Assembly (NCBI GenBank): GCA_020348865.1
Contig: CP070754.1
Coordinates: 908,347 to 957,491 of the forward strand
Origin: Candidatus Bathyarchaeota archaeon
GTDB taxonomy: Archaea > Thermoproteota > Bathyarchaeia > Bathyarchaeales > Bathyarchaeaceae
Direction of reading: 5' to 3'
Length of the DNA: 49,145 nt
Within the stretch, counting starts at the first letter, position 1. Every line of letters begins with the position of its first letter. Both the position numbers and the translations under genes were made by a program. Shown here in pieces: positions 1-6,129 of the stretch. Under the pieces are notes generated by a model. The model saw only the letters and a list, made by a program, of their open reading frames with translations. It was not told the origin of the DNA and searched no databases.

Positions 1-303
1 ACGCTCCACGAAGGAGACGTCATACATACAGGAAAAACCTCGCTGAGGGTTCTACACACGCCTGGACATAGCAAAGGCAGCATAACCCTCTCAGGCCACG
101 ATGTTGCTTTCACCGGAGACACATTGTTTGCGGGGTCCATAGGCAGATACGATCTTCCAAATGCATCCTACAAAGAAATCATGCACTCGATCAAAAGACT
201 GGCAAAACTACCTGAACATGTAAAAGTGTATTCTGGGCATGGCCCTACATCCACCATAGGCAGGGAAAAAAGCAGCAACCCCTTCCTGCAAATGAGTCTT
301 TAA
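1..303 (+). CDS. Metallo-beta-lactamase-fold hydrolase, C-terminal part
   Basis: The reading frame is open from the window edge to a TAA at 301-303, so only the last 100 residues are present. They contain HTPGHSKGS, then FTGDTLFAGSIGR with a metal-binding Asp, and finally YSGHGPTSTIGREK with the last metal-binding His. This order is typical of the glyoxalase II-like branch of the MBL superfamily, which binds two metals and hydrolyses thioesters or related substrates. The HxHxDH motif lies outside the window. The gene converges on cofE with a 5-nt gap. The substrate cannot be told from this fragment. Confidence 0.85.
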   Translation, partial: TLHEGDVIHTGKTSLRVLHTPGHSKGSITLSGHDVAFTGDTLFAGSIGRYDLPNASYKEIMHSIKRLAKLPEHVKVYSGHGPTSTIGREKSSNPFLQMSL

Positions 304-308
304 TCGGT

Positions 309-1085
309 CTACAGAGCTCCGTTGAACAAGTCTTCTTCTCTTGAAATACACAAATCCTCTATCGAAGAGGCTTCACTTCGTTCAACCCGAGTCAAGTTCT
401 TGACAATGACCACAGGTACGCCTTCTTTTCCTTGTCCCATAACCAACTCTGCAGCACAAGCAACTTCATCCACTATAGCCACGTTCTTCACCTTCAATTC
501 ATAATCGAACAAGTCTTTCTGCCCCCGGTAGTCCTTGAACACGTTGATTCCAGCAACCCCTATGGCAAACTCAGTTTGCCCTCTCCTAAACGGACGGCTA
601 TACGTATCGCATACAATGACCATTACTGTCTCCCCAGTTGACTTCTCTATTCCGGACCGTATTCTCCTCGCAGATTCATCCGAGTCCCTAGGCAAGAGCG
701 CATAGTGGTATTCACCTGACACATTGGATTTATCTATTCCCGCATTTATGGAGACTAATCCTTTTTCGTCCTCTACGACTAGGACCTCCGGAGATGCTTT
801 CACAATCCTTTTTGACTCATTCAGCACCAACTCAACGAGTCTGGGGTCTTTCAAAGTGACTTTCGCTATTTCTTCTGCCCTTCCGCAAGGTTTCACTGCC
901 TTCAGCGTTACCACCCGTCCCTCAGCCTTCGACACCACCTTCTGAGCAACAACCACAACGTCCCCACGGGCGATAGACACGTTGTTTTTCTTCGCTGTGT
1001 CAACAATCATCTTCGCAAGATCATCTCCCTTTTCCACCCTTGGAAAACCGCTGAGACCCACGATATTGACAGTTTCCGCTTGCAA
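309..1085 (-). CDS. cofE: Coenzyme F420-0:L-glutamate ligase (CofE)
   Basis: The protein has 258 residues, the usual length of archaeal CofE. The enzyme adds gamma-linked glutamates to F420-0 using GTP, a late cytoplasmic step of F420 synthesis. Family signatures seen are the N-terminal VGLSGFPRVEKGDDLA, the GDVVVVAQKVVSKAEGR block, NAGIDKSN, LPRDSDESARRIR and SRPFRRGQTEFAIGVAG. The start ATG follows an intergenic region shared with the divergent DNA glycosylase gene. It implies that the organism uses F420-dependent redox enzymes. No other F420 gene is in the window, so cofE is not in a pathway operon here. Confidence 0.93.
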   Translation of the reverse strand: MQAETVNIVGLSGFPRVEKGDDLAKMIVDTAKKNNVSIARGDVVVVAQKVVSKAEGRVVTLKAVKPCGRAEEIAKVTLKDPRLVELVLNESKRIVKASPEVLVVEDEKGLVSINAGIDKSNVSGEYHYALLPRDSDESARRIRSGIEKSTGETVMVIVCDTYSRPFRRGQTEFAIGVAGINVFKDYRGQKDLFDYELKVKNVAIVDEVACAAELVMGQGKEGVPVVIVKNLTRVERSEASSIEDLCISREEDLFNGAL

Positions 1086-1243
1086 GCCACACCCTCCAAA
1101 CCAAGCTCACACAGTTGACTTGCTCTATTGGAACCCCAGTCATATATTTCCATCAGTAAACCTGAGAACATCCAGACTAGAGGAAACTGTGGAATCCAGA
1201 CTCGCTTTCTTTGACAAAGAAGAGAATGTTCTGAAGGCAGAGC

Positions 1244-2197
1244 TTGAGTAATGAGAACACTTATTTTCGTGTGCTTCATCAAAGCCTTGATGCTAGCTTG
1301 AAGATTCAACTAGACCAGTTGACCACACCATTCAATCTAGAACAAACATTGACGTGCGGCCAAGTGTTTCGATGGAGAAGACTAGGCGGCTGGTGGTATG
1401 GTGTCGTTGATGAAAACGTTGTCAAGATTAGACAGAATAATGGCGAGCTGCAGTTTCACACTTTTCCTGGGGGAATGGATGCGGATTTTTTGAAGAACTA
1501 CTTCAGGTTGAGCGACGACCTGCCTCACATACAGTCACAAATAAACAGAGATGAACATATTGGAAAGGCGATTCAACGCTTCGCCGGATTAAGAATCATC
1601 CGACAACAACCATGGGAATGCCTAATCTCCTACATCTGCGCAACATTCAAGAACATCCCAGCAATCAAAGGAATGATTCTCAACCTGTCCAAACGGTTTG
1701 GTACAGAAATAGCGTTTGACCGCTACAGGTTCCATACATTTCCCAAACCCCGAGACCTAGCCAACGCAGATATTGAGCATATAAGAAAATGCAGACTGGG
1801 GTTCAGAGCGGAGCGGGTTCTCAAAACCTCCAGAATCATATGCCACGAAGAAAGTGATTTGGAATCCCTGGAGGAGACAGATTATGAATACGCTAGAAAC
1901 GAGCTTCTATCACTGCCTGGCGTTGGACAGAAAGTTGCAGACTGCATCCTTCTTTTCTCTTTGGACAAGCTCGAAGCGTTTCCAGTGGACGTTTGGTTGA
2001 AACGTGTAATCCTCGAAAGTTACTCGGGTTGTTTTGAACGATCATTCATCGAAAGAATCCGAGACAAGAAATCGCTTACGCCGCAAGAATACAGGGAGAT
2101 CAGCCGATTTGGTCAAAGATATTTTGGGCGACACGCAGGATACGCTCAGGAATACCTGTTCGCGTACGCTAGGAGTATGATGCATCTAAGCGTTTGA
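1244..2197 (+). CDS. OGG1-type 8-oxoguanine DNA glycosylase/AP lyase
   Basis: The 317-residue protein has the eukaryote-like OGG1 layout: an N-terminal beta domain (FNLEQTLTCGQVFRWRR), the helical part with QQPWECLISYICATFKNIP, and the HhH-GPD core LPGVGQKVADCILLFSLDK followed by FPVDVW. Lys230 in GQKVADC matches the Schiff-base lysine, and Asp249 in PVDVW matches the catalytic Asp. It should excise 8-oxoG in base-excision repair. The longest frame starts at a TTG (1244); in-frame GTG 1271 and TTG 1298 are alternatives. No clear Shine-Dalgarno site decides between them. Confidence 0.9.
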   Translation: MSNENTYFRVLHQSLDASLKIQLDQLTTPFNLEQTLTCGQVFRWRRLGGWWYGVVDENVVKIRQNNGELQFHTFPGGMDADFLKNYFRLSDDLPHIQSQINRDEHIGKAIQRFAGLRIIRQQPWECLISYICATFKNIPAIKGMILNLSKRFGTEIAFDRYRFHTFPKPRDLANADIEHIRKCRLGFRAERVLKTSRIICHEESDLESLEETDYEYARNELLSLPGVGQKVADCILLFSLDKLEAFPVDVWLKRVILESYSGCFERSFIERIRDKKSLTPQEYREISRFGQRYFGRHAGYAQEYLFAYARSMMHLSV

Positions 2198-2279
2198 TGT
2201 TGACGTTCATGTGTACGCGCTAGGCGCTCCTCCTTTTGTTGTTCTATAGGAAACGCTGATAGCCCTTCTCTGGAAAGGA

Positions 2280-2287
2280 TTTAAAAG
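2280..2287 (+). promoter_or_regulatory. TATA box of mscL
   Basis: TTTAAAAG lies 42 nt before the mscL ATG, behind purine-rich GGAAAGGA that could serve as BRE. The expected transcript start near 2308 gives a short leader containing GAGG (2311-2314). Confidence 0.55.
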
Positions 2288-2321
2288 CGAACATGAAACC
2301 AAAGAAGCTTGAGGAAAACAT

Positions 2322-2693
2322 ATGGCAAATTCTATCGAGAAGGAAATGTTGGAGGAACTACGGAAGATTAGGGAAGCTGTTGAATCAAAACCTGCTCCAT
2401 CTCCACCAAAAGGACTCTGGAATGAATTCAAGGACTTCCTCAAAAAATACAAAGTCATGGGTTTAGCTGTTGCCTTCATTATGGCTATATACCTCGGTGC
2501 TTTGGTTAAGGCTCTCGTTGACGACTTCGTAATGCCAATAGTCACTCTTGTCATGCCCGGCATCGAATGGGAAGTCATCGTAGCTGGACCTTTCCGCGTT
2601 GGACATTTCATCGGGTCGTTGATAACATTTCTCATCGTAGCCTTCGTAATCTTCATCCTAGTGAAGGCTACCAAACGATGGGGAATCGAATAG
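2322..2693 (+). CDS. mscL: Large-conductance mechanosensitive channel (MscL family)
   Basis: The 123-residue protein has two membrane helices, about residues 44-70 and 90-116, which is the size and topology of MscL. The first helix region (FKDFLKKYKVMGLAVAF, then LVDDFVMPIV) matches the family signature around the pore. The N-terminus is a charged amphipathic helix and the periplasmic loop is short. MscL opens under membrane tension and releases solutes during osmotic downshock. The ATG follows GAGG by 7 nt. The gene is monocistronic and sits directly left of the integrated element; a T-run follows the stop. The C-terminal cytoplasmic helix bundle of bacterial MscL looks absent. Confidence 0.85.
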   Translation: MANSIEKEMLEELRKIREAVESKPAPSPPKGLWNEFKDFLKKYKVMGLAVAFIMAIYLGALVKALVDDFVMPIVTLVMPGIEWEVIVAGPFRVGHFIGSLITFLIVAFVIFILVKATKRWGIE

Positions 2694-2706
2694 TACAAGC
2701 CTCCGG

Positions 2707-2712
2707 TTTTTT
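2707..2712 (+). terminator. T-run terminator after mscL
   Basis: Six consecutive T begin 13 nt after the mscL stop codon, followed by another pyrimidine stretch. This is the usual simple archaeal terminator. Confidence 0.4.
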
Positions 2713-2732
2713 CCTTCTATAATCTGGCACAG

Positions 2733-2795
2733 TTGGAAAAGAAGGTTCTTGGTGGCCCGGGAGAGATTCGAACTCTCGTCAGCGGGTCTAGAGCC
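2733..2795 (+). repeat. attL: partial tRNA-Gln copy
   Basis: This is the left copy of the 63-bp attachment repeat. It matches 5958-6020 except at 2754 (G for A) and 2789 (T for C). It contains, on the minus strand, only the 3' half of tRNA-Gln from the anticodon loop to the CCA, so it is not a functional tRNA. Its plus strand is the in-frame beginning of the integrase C-terminal fragment. Confidence 0.85.
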
Positions 2796-3607
2796 TTTGG
2801 GGTCCGTGACCTAGACCAGATAATCCATGATTTCTGGCAATACTGTAGCATTGAAGAGAGACTTGGTCAAAGGCAAAGCAGGGATTATAGGAATATTGCT
2901 CGTAGATTTCTACAATCCTCCAAAGGTGTAGTGTCAAGGCAAGCTATCAGAGAATACTTGAAGGGCTATCTTTAGAAGGCCCCGAAGACCTACAACAACC
3001 AAGTTGATGGTTTGAAAGCCTTTATCAAACGCTATCTGAAGTGCCCTGAATTTATAAGTAAATTTAGACACACGCACGTTCCAGTGAACTATGAGGAAAA
3101 GCTCCCGAGTAAGCAACAGTTGCAGAGAGGGTTTGAGGCCCTGGAAACGGACAAGGAGAAGGCACTCTACCTGTTGTACGCAACATCAGGATTCAACTGT
3201 TCAGAGGCTCTGTCACTCACGAAAGAAGACGTAGACCGCAAATCACAGTGTGTGAAGGCTAAGCATGATAATCGCACAAAGAAGGCTGGAGTAACTTTCT
3301 ACAACGATGAATGTGCAGAGTTCATAGAGAAAATCTGGAATGGCAATGAAACGCTTTTCGCATTCAAGGAGCAGGAATTTAGAGCGTTATGGATCAAAGC
3401 GAGTACTGCAGCTGGAGCTAGAATTAGACCGCAGGTCCTGCGGAAATGGCATTCAACAATGCTAGGTGAGCTTACGGTTCCAGACCGATTTGGGGACCTA
3501 TTTCAAGGAAGGCTCCAAGAACTGTCACAGCCTAACACTATACTGGAAGAGGTCTTGAAAGGCTGAAACGAATCTATGATAGGGCTAACCTCAAAGTGTT
3601 AGCCTAA
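2733..3607 (+). pseudogene. SSV-type integrase, C-terminal part (Int-C), decayed
   Basis: The frame enters from attL (TTG 2733; GPGEIRTLVSGSRA is antisense tRNA sequence) and encodes the core-binding domain up to REYLKGYL. An in-frame TAG at 2973-2975 interrupts it, and KAPKTYNNQVDGLKAF continues in the same frame. The catalytic domain follows (LLYATSGFNCSEALSL, LRKWHSTMLGELTVPDRF, FQGR). After FQGR one G appears deleted near 3510. In the shifted frame the family's C-terminus resumes as APRTVTA, a TAA at 3533, then HYTGRGLERLKRIYDRANL to 3607, which includes the nucleophilic Tyr. The box I Arg is Asn (GFNCSE instead of G-R-SE). Two stops and a frameshift make this a dead gene, so the recombinase cannot be restored by simple excision. 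Confidence 0.85.
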
Positions 3608-3675
3608 CATCCCTCTTTCTTTTCGAAGTATGAAGGCTTTGGATTCGCGTTTTTCCGTTTTCCGCACAGACCTTA

Positions 3676-4284
3676 TCAGTCTTCTCCCATTAACTGCTCA
3701 TACTCATCTTTCATGTGCTTCTCCTCATCAGAGAGCTTCTCGTATTCCGTCTCAGTAATGCTTTGATATTCTTGCTCTGATGGCTCTGTACTTTCGTCTT
3801 CTGCAGGCTCTTCATAATCTTTCTTTGGAAGCTCTGCCGTCTGTAACTTGTCTCCCCATCTAAAAATCGCACAGAGCCCCCCAACTATTCCCAGAGGAGT
3901 GCCTGGATACAGGAATAGAAGAAAAAGAATGACAAACGGCAAACTGTCTATTGAGGCGGGTGGGGATGCGAGTAGTAAATATGATGGCCCTAGAAGTGAA
4001 AATACAAGTATCGTCACTCCAAGAGCAACGTTGTGTTTTGGTTTGGATTTCAGCAATCGTGAACACACTATGATGCCAACACCAGATACAATCGGGCCTA
4101 CGACCCATGTTAGAATCAAGGCGGTCCATTGATCCGCGGTAATAAAGGGGGGACCAGGCCTTCTTGGCAGCCAAAGAACTGGTGTATACAATAGACTTAG
4201 GAAAAATAGGTATCCACCAATCAGCGCTAGCGTGGATCCAGGTGCGGGCTTCTTCTCCTTCTTTGTCTTCTTCCCACCACTCAA
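3676..4284 (-). CDS. Four-helix membrane protein with acidic tail, unknown function
   Basis: The 202-residue protein starts with a basic stretch (SGGKKTKKEKK). About four hydrophobic helices follow, near residues 17-37, 52-75, 84-105 and 115-138. The hydrophilic tail is Glu-rich (EEPAEDESTEPSEQ, then a short helix ending EYEQLMGED). I do not recognise a family. It is the last gene of a three-gene minus-strand set on the mini-element, 6 nt after the nuclease gene, so it is probably co-transcribed. A role in envelope biology of the element or host is possible, but nothing in the sequence fixes it. Confidence 0.7.
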   Translation of the reverse strand: MSGGKKTKKEKKPAPGSTLALIGGYLFFLSLLYTPVLWLPRRPGPPFITADQWTALILTWVVGPIVSGVGIIVCSRLLKSKPKHNVALGVTILVFSLLGPSYLLLASPPASIDSLPFVILFLLFLYPGTPLGIVGGLCAIFRWGDKLQTAELPKKDYEEPAEDESTEPSEQEYQSITETEYEKLSDEEKHMKDEYEQLMGED

Positions 4285-4290
4285 GAGAGT

Positions 4291-4920
4291 TCACCCAACA
4301 CAAATACGCTCCAACATTCTTTTCAATAGAGACTTTTGGGTGCGTTGTCTCCTACGGTAGAGAGTGGCAGCAAGTAGAGTTGTTATCATGAACAGTGGCA
4401 GAACAAGAAAGGATGGAAACTCTGGAATTGCTTCAAGAGGACAGTGGAGCTCCCATGCGTTTGGATCAAATTCGTTAGGGTAATCGTCAACTTCAGCAAC
4501 ACCTTCTTCAAGCAGTGCCTTATTGACGTTCGCTACATGACTCAAGTTGTGTTCAACATAAACTACACAGACTAATCTGTCATAGATGTCTGTTCCGTAA
4601 ACGTCATCTATATCAAGATATACAATCTTGCTCAGCACAAGTGAAATCAAGAAATCCTTAGCTTCACCGTATCCCTCTTCGCCAAGTTCTGGTGTGTCTA
4701 CATCAGCCAACCTTATTCTATCTCCCGAAGCCACATCAAAAGTATCTCCGTCAACAACATAACTAACAACATCAGTCATGTCAATCTCCCCAGAACATTC
4801 ACTCTGAGCAACAGGCACTAGACAGCAGGTTGAGAGAACCAGAAGCAGAAACAGTGGAGCCTTCTTGCCGTTCTCGTAGAATCTAATTTCATGAAAGTCT
4901 CCGAGCGTTATGGTTCCCAA
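4291..4920 (-). CDS. Secreted staphylococcal-type (SNase/thermonuclease) nuclease
   Basis: This 209-residue protein has a hydrophobic signal segment (about 20-40, KKAPLFLLLVLSTCCL). An SNase domain follows: VVDGDTFDV, RIRLADVDTPE with the catalytic Arg, EGYGEAKDFL with the Glu, and the DRLVCVVYV strand with the second Arg. The fold cleaves DNA or RNA with Ca2+. After residue 165 comes IPEFPSFLVLPLFM, a transmembrane stretch and RRR, resembling PEF-CTERM archaeosortase signals; about 15 residues follow the basic cluster. The enzyme should therefore sit on the outer face of the membrane. The start overlaps the upstream stop by 13 nt, so translation is coupled. Confidence 0.85.
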   Translation of the reverse strand: MGTITLGDFHEIRFYENGKKAPLFLLLVLSTCCLVPVAQSECSGEIDMTDVVSYVVDGDTFDVASGDRIRLADVDTPELGEEGYGEAKDFLISLVLSKIVYLDIDDVYGTDIYDRLVCVVYVEHNLSHVANVNKALLEEGVAEVDDYPNEFDPNAWELHCPLEAIPEFPSFLVLPLFMITTLLAATLYRRRQRTQKSLLKRMLERICVG

Positions 4921-5300
4921 ACTTCGACTCTCACCGCAAGCCCTGGTTGATTTGAACGGAGAACTAGGTAGAACCTACCTGTGATGTTCAAGTAGTGTCT
5001 TGGAATTTCGGTGGTAAGATACTGGCTCTGCAAGTATTCGTCATTGTACGCATTATAGATCCCCACATCAAGTCTTGCTCCAAGCTCTGGTTCGCCATTC
5101 CAATGCCAAACGACATACCAATCGTTACTCTTTATCTCAAAAGCATCAGTATACAGGTATCTTCCAAAGGGGTCGATGTCACCCGTTTCATACACTAAGT
5201 GCCATCCACCTGGAAGGTAGAATACCACCACAAACCACACCAAGTTTGTTACGATGAGTGACGCAACGAGAATCCCAATAATGGTGTTTCCTTTCATCAA
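4908..5300 (-). CDS. Membrane-anchored extracytoplasmic protein, unknown function
   Basis: The 130-residue protein has one N-terminal hydrophobic helix (residues 7-29, IIGILVASLIVTNLVWFVVV). An extracytoplasmic domain rich in aromatic and beta-prone segments follows (DWYVVWHWNGEPELGARLDV, RFYLVLRSNQPGLAVRVEV). The fold looks like a small beta-sandwich; I recognise no family. It is the first gene of the minus-strand operon of the mini-element, and its 3' end overlaps the nuclease gene. TATA-like TATAAG and TATAAC elements lie on the minus strand at about 5325-5342. Confidence 0.65.
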   Translation of the reverse strand: MMKGNTIIGILVASLIVTNLVWFVVVFYLPGGWHLVYETGDIDPFGRYLYTDAFEIKSNDWYVVWHWNGEPELGARLDVGIYNAYNDEYLQSQYLTTEIPRHYLNITGRFYLVLRSNQPGLAVRVEVWEP

Positions 5301-5437
5301 TTCTTTAACCGCTTTCCCTTCTGGGGTTATACGTCTTATAGCGTTTACTCTCTCTGCTTCAGAGCTCTCAGTCTATGCGCGCGCACAAATCGCGAAGAGA
5401 AAAAACTATAAGGCAAAAAAGGCGAAAAACGCTATTC

Positions 5438-5692
5438 ATGAAAGTTCTTAGCGAATCAGAAGCTGTTAAGATGAGTCAAGGCCCAGTAATGATCGGCACA
5501 TGGCCCACACCGGAGCGTCTCGCAATCGGATTGCTTGTCTTAATGTTCGCTATTATCTTGGCTGTCGATGCCCTTCTGGTAACCTTCGGTCAACCTGGTA
5601 TACCATTATCTGATAATGATGTTAAAGGCATAGCAGGCTTCACTTTTCTACTGATTGCCATACTGATTCTCATTAAAGGAAGGAAAAAATAG
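5438..5692 (+). CDS. Small two-helix membrane protein of the element
   Basis: The encoded protein is about 84 residues from ATG 5438, with two hydrophobic helices (ERLAIGLLVLMFAIILAVDA and GIAGFTFLLIAILILI) and a basic end GRKK. The frame is open upstream to ATG 5375. However, an AAAACTATAAGG TATA element at about 5402-5411 would start transcription near 5435, which favours ATG 5438 with little or no leader. ATG 5471 is a further option. No family is recognised. The gene lies on the element's plus strand ahead of the integrase N-terminal fragment. Confidence 0.55.
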   Translation: MKVLSESEAVKMSQGPVMIGTWPTPERLAIGLLVLMFAIILAVDALLVTFGQPGIPLSDNDVKGIAGFTFLLIAILILIKGRKK

Positions 5693-5736
5693 AACCAAGG
5701 ATTCCCGCTTCTCTCTTCTATTGCGCGCTTAAAACA

Positions 5737-5770
5737 CTTATATGCATACATGTGCATATCTATATGCATA
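5737..5770 (+). promoter_or_regulatory. Int(N) promoter with three phased ATGCATA repeats
   Basis: Three near-identical 8-mers, TATGCATA (5741), TGTGCATA (5751) and TATGCATA (5763), lie 10-12 bp apart and end 10 nt before the integrase ATG at 5781. They overlap a TTATATG TATA-like element. Self-complementary sites repeated once per helical turn are what ribbon-helix-helix proteins bind, and the downstream gene begins with such a domain, so autoregulation is plausible. Confidence 0.5.
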
Positions 5771-5780
5771 AGTGAAAGAC

Positions 5781-6032
5781 ATGGGAAAGAAGAGAAGAAC
5801 AACACTCACAATAGATGCAGCAGTCTTAGCAAAGGCACACAAAATAGGCTTGAACGTTTCTCAGTTCTGCGAAAACGCCCTTAAAGAAGCAATAAAACGA
5901 CTGGCAGGTTCCAACGCTCAAACAGACGGTGAATCATCCTTTCTTGGCGAAGCTTCTTTGGAAAAGAAGGTTCTTGGTAGCCCGGGAGAGATTCGAACTC
6001 TCGTCAGCGGGTCCAGAGCCCGCCATGCTTGA
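5781..6032 (+). pseudogene. SSV-type integrase, N-terminal part (Int-N) with RHH domain
   Basis: From ATG 5781 (GTG 5772 possible) the protein begins MGKKRRTTLTIDAAVLAKA and continues GLNVSQFCENALKEAIKRL. This is a ribbon-helix-helix domain like CcdA-type antitoxins. A linker and EKKVLGSPGEIRTLVSGSRA follow; the latter is encoded by the antisense strand of the tRNA-Gln 3' half. The frame then runs into the tRNA and stops at TGA 6030-6032. The attR segment is in the same frame as attL (distance 3225, divisible by three), so this is the 5' half of the integrase separated by integration. Alone it could still act as a DNA-binding repressor. Confidence 0.8.
5958..6020 (+). repeat. attR within tRNA-Gln
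   Basis: This is the right copy of the 63-bp attachment repeat. It covers tRNA-Gln from the anticodon loop through the T-arm and 3' acceptor, plus 17 bp beyond the CCA. Identity to 2733-2795 ends exactly where the integrase N-terminal frame passes into chromosomal tRNA sequence. Confidence 0.85.
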
Positions 6033-6077
6033 CCGCTACATTCGGCGGAAAGGAATTCTCCCATCCTCCACCGGGCT
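5975..6077 (-). tRNA. tRNA-Gln(CTG) with 27-nt intron at position 10/11
   Basis: On the minus strand, 5' AGCCCGG (6077-6071) pairs with CCGGGCT, followed by A73 and an encoded CCA (5975-5977). The T-arm is GAGAG-TTCGAAT-CTCTC. The anticodon arm GCGGG-CTCTGGA-CCCGC gives anticodon CTG (6016-6014). Between G10 and T11 there are 27 extra bases (6067-6041). Removing them yields a standard 73-nt tRNA. The junctions fit a bulge-helix-bulge: CGGT of the exon pairs with GCCG near the intron end, with bulges GG/A and AA/T and an inner GGA/TCC stem. It is the integration target of the mini-element. A second AGCCCGG lies 15 bp upstream at 6092-6086. Confidence 0.88.
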
Positions 6078-6096
6078 TCTTCTTTCCGGGCTATCC

Positions 6097-6103
6097 AAAA
6101 AAA
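6097..6103 (-). terminator. T-run terminator of the nucleotidyltransferase gene
   Basis: Seven T on the minus strand lie 26 nt beyond the stop of the gene ending at 6130, before the tRNA-Gln 5' end. Confidence 0.4.
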
Positions 6104-6129
6104 GAGTGGTTTCTACTTGTATAAGTCTC

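Larger units (their letters stand above)
2733..6020. mobile_element. SSV-type integrated mini-element in tRNA-Gln
   Basis: A 63-bp direct repeat (2733-2795 and 5958-6020, two mismatches, spacing exactly 3225 bp) brackets the region. The right copy is the 3' part of tRNA-Gln plus 17 bp of flank. Two halves of a tyrosine recombinase gene end in these repeats in the same frame, so a circular form would restore one integrase of roughly 350 codons read through the attachment site. That is the hallmark of SSV-type archaeal integration. Cargo: three minus-strand genes (membrane protein, nuclease, anchored protein) and one small plus-strand membrane protein. No replication or capsid gene is recognisable. 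Because the C-terminal integrase half is decayed, the element is probably immobile. Confidence 0.85.

Noticed and set aside
2207..2698. 163-codon minus-strand frame over mscL
   Set aside because: It is a shadow of the well-supported MscL gene and lacks recognisable motifs.
2733..2830. A second, minus-strand tRNA with a CTA anticodon at the left end of the element
   Set aside because: Only the 3' half matches a tRNA. The 5' side of the anticodon stem, the D-arm and the 5' acceptor strand are absent; the CTA arises from one substitution in the attL copy.
2973..2975. In-frame TAG in the integrase as a possible pyrrolysine codon
   Set aside because: TAG ends many genes in this window (mscL, tfb, egsA, rtcB, argS, archease), and the same gene has a further frameshift and a TAA, so a nonsense mutation is the simpler explanation.
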